Assembly: GCA_013407085.1 (NCBI GenBank)
Contig: JACCGJ010023477.1
Location: 1 to 64,000, forward strand
DNA: 64,000 nt
Origin: Atriophallophorus winterbourni
Taxonomy: Eukaryota > Platyhelminthes > Trematoda > Plagiorchiida > Microphallidae
Reading direction: 5' to 3'
Part shown: piece by piece, positions 56,730 to 64,000 of the stretch
Layout: every line of letters begins with the position of its first letter
How positions within the stretch are numbered: the first letter of the stretch is position 1
The notes under the pieces: generated by a model
Seen by the model: only the letters and a program-made list of their open reading frames with translations
Told to the model about the DNA's origin: nothing
Databases searched by the model: none
Translations under genes and position numbers: made by a program

Positions 56730-56935
56730 AGAGCTGAGGTGCTGCTACTCATCTACAAGAAAATAGTAAGACAGCACCTAGCGTGCTATATCCGGGCTTG
56801 ATGGCTATATTACCAGAAGGATATAGTGCAGCTAGAAAGGCGCAAAAGCTCGCCACTCGCATTATCTACGGGCTGGCATGTATGCACGAAGAAAATCGCC
56901 TATTAGTAATTACGACGTTTTTCGCATAGGAGGAG
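56730..56935 (+). pseudogene. CR1-like ORF2 C-terminal fragment (second CR1 lineage)
   Basis: In one frame with stops: IVRQHLACYIRA, WLYYQKDIVQLERRKSS, matching the LINE C-terminal pattern VRPHLEY...KDI..LERVQ. It is diverged from the two main CR1-like copies and more like the relic at 58.4-59.4 kb. Confidence 0.6.
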
Positions 56936-56984
56936 GCATCTTAGGGGTATCGTATAGAGACCTTCAATTTTGTCAATCGATTCG

Positions 56985-57185
56985 TCGGCGACGTTTTTGA
57001 CCACCGTAGTTTAATTGTTCATGATCCACAGATTTTCGAATGACTAAATAGTCCGAGTCGGAAGGAACAAACTCTCCGCAGGGCTCATACAGTATTCGCC
57101 ATAATCGACGAATCGTGGTAATTACAAGCTGACGGTGTACAATCTGTGTTCCACAGCATAAGGCCACTATCGTCTCCTGCAAAAC
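56985..57185 (-). mobile_element. RTE-like element, 3' end copy
   Basis: Minus-strand match with zinc-finger and 3' UTR segments (plus strand GAATGACTAAATAGTCCGAG, GGAACAAACTCTCCGCAGG). No CAA tail. Confidence 0.65.
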
Positions 57186-57399
57186 TTTGTGATAACGCTT
57201 TGCACAGTTAAACCAATGTGAGCAGATGAAACATCATACATAATATATTAACGAGATAATTTCCATCCGAATTGTTCTATAGAGGTCACTATTGTCAAGC
57301 TTATCAAAAATGATAACCGGTAAACGGAGATTTCATTTATCCAAAATAAGTTTCGACCAGATTTTTTGATAATAAATGACCAAGAACGCCTATTATTAT

Positions 57400-57560
57400 G
57401 CAGCTCTATCACGCACACACACATTACGACCGGTTTCGTGCTGTTTGCTGTCATCGGGTAAAAACAGTAAGATCAGTATCCGCTTGCGCTTGGTACAAAG
57501 GAAGAATGTTAAAAAAAGTTACGCCATTGTTGGATAAGGTTGCTACGACCGACCAGTTCA
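57400..57560 (-). repeat. Hammerhead-type repeat with altered but paired helix I
   Basis: On the minus strand: TTAC (57,461-57,458), CCGATGA (core U4 changed to C), CAGC-AAACA-GCAC, GAAACCGGTC (57,437-57,428), then GTAA (57,427-57,424). Helix I is TTAC/GTAA against CCAC/GTGG in the best copy, so both strands of the helix have changed and pairing is kept. Helix II retains two pairs. Probably inactive because of the core change. Confidence 0.68.
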
Positions 57561-58124
57561 ATCAAGAAATATTTTACGAGAGGATCCGAACAATTTGAGG
57601 AATGTATCGAAATGAACAACAATTCAAGTAAACAGGCTATTTACATTTTGCGGGTCAGGAGAGAACGAAGGTGCAGAGAATAAGTAGATGGCAGTGAGTA
57701 TTGAATTAGAGGTAGTTAGTTTTTTATGAACTGAGCTGTCACACGGTCAGTCAATTTGAGCCTGTATCGTTTTGTAACGTCAAGGTTCTTGAAATAACAC
57801 AGACGTGCGTTGCACAGAAACTTACTTAACTTGCCAGCATATGTATTCGGAGTTGCGGAACGATGTATTTATTCGTGTGGATATCCCGGAGAGAGATTGG
57901 TCACAATTTCTTGTGTAAACTTGTATCATTTGTAGCCTACTCTTACCGAGTATTCGACTTGCTGAAACTTAAAATGTCTGACCATTTATGAGGTAAGCCC
58001 ATTCCGAATATATTATGGAACATATTAAAGTGGTTTGCATAACAAAATGTGTTAGGCCTATGATACACACCGACAGCATTATTAAACACTTATTTCGGAA
58101 GAAGGCAATTGTTTTTTACTCTGT

Positions 58125-58185
58125 TCGATATCGATCATGGATGTACATAGTAAGCGCATGATTACTTGATGCCGTTGTACTGGCT
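58125..58185 (-). mobile_element. RTE-like element, tiny 3' UTR fragment
   Basis: GATATCGATCATGGATGTAC and AGTAAGCGCATGA match the 3' UTR of the RTE-like family on the minus strand. Confidence 0.45.
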
Positions 58186-58419
58186 GGGAATACTTCCATC
58201 AAGTGCTTCTTATTTTTGCTGCACCCGGCACCAAGCAGCTCGTGAAAAATAACATAAATCATTTTGGTTACACTGTCCCAAAATCTAACCAGTCAATTGA
58301 AACACGGAGTTATTTGCTGTTAAGATTCTATTCAGCTAGCTTGCTTTGTGTCTTCGGTGTATCTTGTCTTCACGCACTCGGGCATGTTTATTTATTGTAT
58401 CGATGCAAAGGTTAACATG

Positions 58420-59400
58420 AATACAGACAAAGCTTTTGTTACAGTCAAATACAATTCGCTTCTTCATTTATGAATCGGTGATCCACTTCTCTCATGATTG
58501 TGCGACTACCGATCAGATTACCGCGCAAGAATGGGAGTAAATGGAGTCATATCAAAAACATTAAACCACCAACGGAATCCCACAAACGTCTCTGCTAGTT
58601 TCGCTACTATCTCATATTAATAAACGATTAACCACCACTCACAATACCAAGAAGTGTTCTGTTCACGGATGATGGACTCGAATCAGTGGTGAGGAAGTGC
58701 AACATTATTTGGATTTGTTATACACTTCAATCCTTGTATCCTTGAACATGTCAGATTGGGTGGCTGTGAATGATATACCGTTTAACACATGGAATATCTA
58801 GATGTTCTACATTCAGAAGAATATATCTTGGATAAGCTTCTTGGGAAATGGATGTTCGCCACGCAGCTCTGAGCCAAAAGACCATAAAGCATTCATCAAT
58901 AGAAAGCTGAAACGCGTTTTCAGATTATTAATAGACGGGCTAACAGAATGTTATCGACCTTTCCACGAATATTATAACGGTTCAGACTACGAACATTACA
59001 TCGAATAACGAATGATTGTCATCGTAAAACGATGGAGTACCAAAGGGTGGTGAGGTTTTCGTAACGTTCCATGGACTAGACTATTGCGACGTCTGGGTTT
59101 GTGTGAATCAACCAAAAGAAATAATAAGCCATGATATTATTATTACCTATAGAGTAGTGTCTATTAAAGGAGAACTAAGTTAAATAATGTAGAGAGTAGA
59201 CGAGAGGTGGATATAACTCATCCCTCTAGAATACAAGTTCTACCTGCACTAATTTTGCTAGGCGGACGATCTATTTTATCATAATCTAACTGCGTGCGGT
59301 TCTGACTCGCCCTGCATTGAGGCCTTTAAAGCAAAATTGGATTAACATTTCAATAATTTGTAAGTCTATCCTAGATGCACTCGTTATATACATTTTTTGT
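58420..59400 (+). pseudogene. CR1-like ORF2 relic (RT to C-terminus), heavily decayed
   Basis: Fragments in several frames: KAFVTVKYNSLLH (motif A remnant), CDYRSDYRARMGVNGVISK, VLFTDDGLE (motif C remnant), PKDHKAFINRKLKR (thumb), LDYCDVWVCVNQPKEI and SDSPCIEAFKAKLD at the C-terminus. Spacing is consistent with a single RT-containing element. Stops and indels are frequent. Confidence 0.6.
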
Positions 59401-60290
59401 TATTTTAAAGGTTTCGCAATACTTCCCTTAAATACTCGAAACCTTTAACTACTTCGGGTCAATACATTGTTTCATTTATTTTCAGAAAGCTATCAACTTT
59501 GAGTCCGAATATTTAGAATTTTGGATTAAGACATTGACGCTTTTATGCTGTTCAATTTTATGGTTTGTGAATAAAGCAAAACCATTTTCTGCAAAATAAC
59601 TTTTACGCATTATCGATGAAAAATAATACGTGTTCTGTAGGTCGAAACATGCACTCTCAATACGCGCGCGAAAACATTGGTTCACCTTCGTTGCGTTCAG
59701 CTTTCTATGTTCTGCGGATTGATGATTCATCTACTAACAGTGGTGTGTTTTGATTGCTTTATGTTCACCTAACCTGAAGCGATACCGGTCACCGCGCATG
59801 AACTTAAAACAAATGTAACTGCACTGAAAAAAACATACGTTGCGACACTAAAATCGATGAAGAAATTTATAACGTGAGGTTACACACTCTCTCGTCACTG
59901 ATTGAACATCCCTTCGTGGTAGAATACACGTGAAACCATTAGCTGATTAAATCAGAGCATAAAAGGAGACAATGTACGAATTTAAAATTGGTGCTTTCAT
60001 TTGAGCAAACGATTGGAAAAATCAAATCCATGGCCAACTTTCAGGCAACACGTAACGTGATGCATAAAACTAAAATCCAGATCCCTGCAGGAACAGATTA
60101 TGAGATTGAAGGCCAGTGTGGCTGTGGGATTGCTTTAATGCTGGTTTGGTTTAAATCACGAGGAATCGACAATCTATGTTCTCTAGTTCTCCGCGCAACG
60201 TTCTAGAAGTATTCAGTCCCTGAATACAAATAATATATGGAATTGGTGACAATTTGCAAGGTTTACATCAGTAAGGTTTTCACAAAGTTT
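59401..60290. other. No gene recognised
   Basis: AT-rich. The 72-residue frame at 59,988-60,206 (QIPAGTDYEIEGQCGCGIAL) has no recognised family. Confidence 0.35.
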
Positions 60291-60406
60291 ATTTAAAGTG
60301 ATTCAAAGTGATTCAAAGTTGTAATGGTCTAAAAAGCATTTAGCTTAACAATAACCATAGGATGGAGTTATGAGGTATATACAATAAAAAAGAAGAACAG
60401 GAAAAC

Positions 60407-60600
60407 TCATGTAGTGTAAATCGTATCAAAGTTTGGGTTGTCTCTCAAGTATTTGTCCAAATTAGCTTTAAAAATATCCAGGTTGGCTGAGTGTGTAACA
60501 GTGGAGGGGAGGGTGTTCCATGTGAAACTTACGCGTACAGCATACGAATATCTTCGACAGTTCAGTCTTGAAGTGGGAATAAGCACTGAAGTTCATGTTT
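60407..60600 (-). pseudogene. Displaced C-terminal end of CR1-like ORF2
   Basis: About 53 codons in a different frame from ORF2: RRYSYAVRVSFTWNTLPSTV, SANLDIFKANLDKYL, stop at 60,409-60,407. The WNTLP and FK-x-x-LD boxes recur in the CR1 relics at 27.7 kb and 40.5 kb (as WNYLP and EFKTKLD), so this is the original C-terminus and the frameshift is a lesion, or possibly a sequencing error. Confidence 0.8.
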
Positions 60601-63366
60601 CCGACTGGCACGGGGTGGCGAGCGTGTGAAAAGTTTGGACAAGGGATGGTTAGGGACGTGCATAATATTGTACATCAGTATGAGGTCACCTCTTAGTCGA
60701 CGACAGCGAAAGTCGAAAAGATTGAGACTCCTCAAACGTTCTTCATATGGTTTAGCAGCTAGTCCGGGTACAAGCTTTGTGGTTCGGTGGTAAATACGCT
60801 GCAGAAGATTGATGTCTTTCTGAATCCAGGGTGACCAAGCCTGAACAGCGTACTCCATCGCTGGTCTCAGATAGGTGTTCATGATACGGGGCACCGACTG
60901 ATTGGAGAATCTGCCGAAAATTCGTCTCAATAACGCCAATACTTGTGACGCCTTTTTGTATGCCGCTTTGCACTGCAGTGAAGTCTTCAGACTTGAACTG
61001 GTCCAAACACCCAAATCCTTCTCTTCAGTTGTCCAGACGAGTTGGTGGGACCCAAGAGTGTAGTTGTAATTAACAGTCTTTCCAATGTTTAACGCCTTGC
61101 ACTTTTGGAAGTTGAATGGTAGTTTGTTTCTCAAAGACCAATCGTGCAATGTGTTTAGATCCTTCTGCAAAGTTTCACAGTCATCATTGGTACGTATGCT
61201 TCTCCAAAGCTTTATATCGTCTGCAAATAACATAATCTTGCATTTAACACGCTCGGGAATGTCGTTTGCGTAGATCAAAAACAAAATCGGTCCGAGGACC
61301 GAACCCTGGGGCACTCCGCTCGTAATTTTGAATGGTTTCGATAAGGCGCCGTCAACTCTGACTTGGGCACTCCTGTCGCGTAAATAGTTTTCTAGCCAAG
61401 CAAGAAGTTTTCCTGTTATCCCGTGCAATTCAAGTTTCTGGATTAAAATACTATGATTGACGCGGTCGAAAGCCTTTGACATGTCTAAAAAGCATGCGTG
61501 GATGGAGTAACCATTGTCCACACACTCAGTCCAGTCGTTTAAGGTGAGCAAGAGGTTAGATAGACATGAGTGATGTTTCCTGAAACCGTGCTGTTCAGTC
61601 GCAAGCAGTCTATTGTTTTCGAGGTGATGGGTGATCTTTTCCGCTACTAAACTCTCTAGCACTTTAGAAATTACTGGCAACAACGTAACTGGTCTATAGT
61701 TCGCAGCGTCAGATCGACTCCCGCCCTTGTAGATTGGTGTGATGATACCAGATTTCCATTCCGCGGGAACGATACTATTTTCGAGCGAAATTTGGAATAA
61801 TGTGCTGAGTGGACCACACAATGAGGATGCGCATCGTTTGAGGATAAAAGGAGTGATTCCATCTGCTCCTGGTGACTTTGCGGTATTCAAACGAAGAAGT
61901 CTGAGCATGACACACTCATTGTTTATTGAGATTTCATTTAGTATTTCATTGGAAAAGCCGATCGAATGCGGCGTAAGATGCACTGATTCCTTAGGGCAAA
62001 ACACTTTGCAGTAGTAACCTGCAAGAACTTCTGCAGCCTCGAACGCAGTCGTAGTTAGACCATTTGGTGTGCGTAGTGCTGAGATTCCTGGCTTAATTTT
62101 TGATGTAGTGTTAACGATCTGGTACAGGACTTTGGGGTTTCGCTCCATCATGGTCAGTAGTCTTGCCTGATGAGACTGCTTATCCTCGGTGATAAGAGAG
62201 GTGACCTTGTTCCTCAACAGACGATATGTTTCCCAATTATCTGGCATCGGATTGTGGACATAGTTTCTCCATGCATCGTTGCGTATCTTAATCCACTTCC
62301 TTGTGCGGCTTCTCAACGTGAAGGTAAATCGTTTTTTCGCTGTCTTTGGCACAAATCTGGAATGTAGGTTTATTTCATCACACAGCTTCTCTTTGAAGTT
62401 TACCCAAGAACGATGCACGTCCGTGGTGTCTGGTTTCCAGTCAGAAATCGTTCGAAGAGCATTGTGAAGACTTCCAATATCCAGTTGTAGTTTTGTTTTG
62501 TTGATGTCATTCGTTCTCTCAGCTTGACAAACATAATCGAATAAGAGGACCAGGTGGTCGCTAGAACCCAATGGAGTTTCGTAGCTCAGATTTTCGACGG
62601 CATGTTCCTCACTCGTTAGTATTAGATCCAGGACAGATGGCATGTTACCATCTCTATATCTAGTGTTATCGAAGACGTGGTTATAAAAAGGAATATCGAA
62701 GATCAGTTCTTGAAACGCATCGTCGAGCGAATTCGTTGAAAGAGCATTATTCTTCATCAAGTTTGGAAGGTTGAAGTCTCCCATAACCAGGAGTGGCGTT
62801 TGAAATCTGGCAGCCAGAAGTCGAATTTTCTGGAGTAGTTCAACATTGTGCGCATCACTTGCGCTTGGAGCCCGATAAATCACGCCAACAATGCAATCAT
62901 CTCCAGTAGTCAGCTTAATTGAGCACCACAGAGTATCCTGTACACGTAGGTCAATATCGTCAATTTCTCTGCAGGATAACTGTTGGTTGTAGTAAAGTGC
63001 TACGCCACCGCCGCGTCCCACACGGTCTTGACGGAGAAGACACATTCCTTTTAATGCCAATTCATTGTCTGATAAATGAGGTTCAAACCATGTTTCGGTA
63101 ATTGCAACTAAGTCCGGTGAGTGCTGTGTACATACGGTATCAAGCTCCTGTATTTTGTTTCTCAGACACTGCGCGTTTGTATAGAGACACTTTATGGTTT
63201 TATGGGTTAACAATGATGGACAATGTGAAAGACTAGTTTTAGTTCCAAGTTGTGATATGTTTGGCAAAGATTGAGGGTTGGTATGCATAAATTCAATCCG
63301 GTTCACAGTATACAGCTGAGGCGTTGAAGTCGTTTCTACTTTTCCGACTCGGCATGAGTCGGACAC
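60562..63366 (-). CDS. CR1-like ORF2: endonuclease/reverse transcriptase, 934 residues
   Basis: Order of domains: a 50-residue lead-in; endonuclease, about residues 57-280 (LYTNAQCLRN, Glu91 in ITETW, GDFN at 196-199, SDH at 269-271); a basic linker (RSRTRKW, 352-358); RT, about 490-760, with KSPGADGITP, YRPVTLLPVISKVLESLV, motif A FLDMSKAFD (Asp628), motif B SGVPQGSVLGP (683-693) and motif C FADD (714-717); then the thumb and LINE C-terminus (VQAWSP, YHRTTKLVPG). All catalytic residues are present. The enzyme nicks the target and copies its RNA from the 3' end. The frame ends early: a one-base shift near 60,570-60,600 cuts off about 53 residues that remain readable to a stop at 60,407 (VSFTWNTLPSTV, FKANLDKYL). 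Start at 63,366 is the first Met, overlapping ORF1. Confidence 0.92.
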   Translation of the reverse strand: MSDSCRVGKVETTSTPQLYTVNRIEFMHTNPQSLPNISQLGTKTSLSHCPSLLTHKTIKCLYTNAQCLRNKIQELDTVCTQHSPDLVAITETWFEPHLSDNELALKGMCLLRQDRVGRGGGVALYYNQQLSCREIDDIDLRVQDTLWCSIKLTTGDDCIVGVIYRAPSASDAHNVELLQKIRLLAARFQTPLLVMGDFNLPNLMKNNALSTNSLDDAFQELIFDIPFYNHVFDNTRYRDGNMPSVLDLILTSEEHAVENLSYETPLGSSDHLVLLFDYVCQAERTNDINKTKLQLDIGSLHNALRTISDWKPDTTDVHRSWVNFKEKLCDEINLHSRFVPKTAKKRFTFTLRSRTRKWIKIRNDAWRNYVHNPMPDNWETYRLLRNKVTSLITEDKQSHQARLLTMMERNPKVLYQIVNTTSKIKPGISALRTPNGLTTTAFEAAEVLAGYYCKVFCPKESVHLTPHSIGFSNEILNEISINNECVMLRLLRLNTAKSPGADGITPFILKRCASSLCGPLSTLFQISLENSIVPAEWKSGIITPIYKGGSRSDAANYRPVTLLPVISKVLESLVAEKITHHLENNRLLATEQHGFRKHHSCLSNLLLTLNDWTECVDNGYSIHACFLDMSKAFDRVNHSILIQKLELHGITGKLLAWLENYLRDRSAQVRVDGALSKPFKITSGVPQGSVLGPILFLIYANDIPERVKCKIMLFADDIKLWRSIRTNDDCETLQKDLNTLHDWSLRNKLPFNFQKCKALNIGKTVNYNYTLGSHQLVWTTEEKDLGVWTSSSLKTSLQCKAAYKKASQVLALLRRIFGRFSNQSVPRIMNTYLRPAMEYAVQAWSPWIQKDINLLQRIYHRTTKLVPGLAAKPYEERLRSLNLFDFRCRRLRGDLILMYNIMHVPNHPLSKLFTRSPPRASRKHELQCLFPLQD

Positions 63367-63884
63367 AGATCGTTTTTTGGAGAGCTAATTGAAATGACTT
63401 GACTTGGGCTTGTGAGTGGTATACTGTCTGCAGGATCTAGTTTATTTGTTTTCGGAGCACTCATTCTGACACCACTTGGTAGCTTGCGACTGTTTTGAGT
63501 CCATTGTGCTCGAATTAAATCAGCCATATTGCTAGTCAGGAAGGTGATTTTAAGCGGTCGGGGTCCATCCCCTTTGTATTGGATGGACTTGGGTATCCTG
63601 AACGTATCTATTGCGACAGTTTCATTTACATCGATAGTTTCGGATATAAACTTCCATTGTTGTCTATCATGTTTTTCTGTTTGATTAGGTGCTAGGTTTT
63701 CAGCACACTCAGGAACACCAAGCAGTACTAAACTTCTTGAACTTCTTGCTGATGCCGGATCGGAGGCTTTTGATTTTCGTTCCCACCATGGGAGATCAGC
63801 GAAAATACGGATTTTTGAGCCAGCAACACACCTTAATAAGTATGAGTCTAATAGTATGTTTTCCAGGTCGTTTTCGTTTTTTCA
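63336..63884 (-). CDS. CR1-like ORF1 protein, C-terminal part
   Basis: Open from a TGA at 63,884-63,882 to the stop at 63,336-63,338, about 181 codons. It reads FADLPWWERK, RSLVLLGVPE, a helical DRQQWKFISETIDVNETV, FRIPKS, GDGPRPLKITFLTSNMADLI and RAQWTQNSRKLP, then a Ser/Pro-rich tail. The compact alpha/beta stretch before the tail resembles the nucleic-acid-binding fold of LINE ORF1 proteins, by pattern only. Upstream of the TGA no coding is readable, so either the N-terminal part is frameshifted or this copy's ORF1 begins beyond a lesion. The PHD-finger N-terminus expected for the family is seen only at 1-576. Confidence 0.7.
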
Positions 63885-64000
63885 GGTGATTTCTGGGGAT
63901 GTGCAACATGTCCATGTTAAATAACCGTTTATAGTTACTCGAAACCCATATTCGTTGATATGCTTACTAAAAACATGCAGGATGATACTTGTAATATCAA

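Larger units (their letters stand above)
60293..64000 (-). mobile_element. CR1-like non-LTR retrotransposon, best preserved copy (5' end outside window)
   Basis: Minus-strand element with the C-terminal part of ORF1 (63,884-63,336), ORF2 (63,366-60,562, with its true C-terminal end at 60,407 after a frameshift), a 3' UTR with TTAAGCTAAATGC and TTTTTAGACCATTAC, and a terminal ten-base direct repeat (AATCACTTTG, two copies, 60,293-60,320). ORF1 and ORF2 overlap by 31 bases in different frames. The low number of disruptions compared with the other copies suggests a recent insertion or member of an active family. Confidence 0.9.

Noticed and set aside
1..64000. CRISPR arrays, bacterial operons or rRNA genes
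   Set aside because: No spaced direct repeats of CRISPR type, no operon-like dense coding and no rRNA sequence recognised. The window is eukaryotic in character.

Overview
This is a repeat-dominated stretch of an AT-rich animal genome, with no bacterial or viral gene organisation. Long AT-rich intergenic DNA, microsatellites and layers of decayed non-LTR retrotransposons (CR1-like, RTE-like, a Rex1-like element, plus a BEL/Pao-like gag relic) fit an invertebrate. A flatworm such as a trematode is plausible, because interspersed hammerhead-ribozyme repeats are known there, but the window does not settle the taxon. I see no confidently intact host gene. Two short open stretches at 24.5-25.0 kb are the only weak candidates for host exons.

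Layout. 1-1 kb: 5' end of a CR1-like element (minus strand) with a PHD-type zinc-finger ORF1. 2.6-6.3 kb: 3' scraps of an RTE-like element, a BEL/Pao-like gag relic and the first hammerhead repeats. 8.2-12.7 kb: more RTE-like scraps, a GATA array and a 5'-truncated Rex1-like element with a TTC tail. 12.8-19 kb: repeats of unknown class and a cluster of three hammerhead repeats, including the best preserved one (17,559-17,614). 22.9-30.7 kb: two CR1-like relics, RTE-like pieces and further hammerhead repeats. 31.8-32.2 kb: 3' end of a second RTE lineage. 37.3 kb: a near-perfect 40-bp palindrome. 40.5-46.8 kb: a CR1 3' end, the longest RTE-like copy (41.87-44.44 kb) and a tandem duplication of about 1.0-1.3 kb bounded by TA tracts. 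47.6-59.4 kb: many further relics. 60.3-64.0 kb: the best preserved CR1-like element, with a 934-residue endonuclease/reverse transcriptase ORF2 and the C-terminal part of ORF1.

The central finding is a dispersed, non-coding repeat family carrying a type I hammerhead ribozyme. One copy keeps every core nucleotide and all helices. Other copies differ by paired changes in helices I and II, as expected for a selected RNA fold. At two loci two copies lie in direct repeat with a period of about 232-236 nt, and the two units of the 44.4-46.8 kb duplication differ by about one such period. This is the arrangement expected of a small self-cleaving (retrozyme-like) retroelement that would borrow reverse transcriptase from autonomous elements.

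The LINE families can be told apart by their 3' ends: CR1-like elements end in short direct repeats after a conserved block, the RTE-like element ends in (CAA)n after a C-terminal zinc finger, and the Rex1-like element ends in (TTC)n after an AATAAAG signal.
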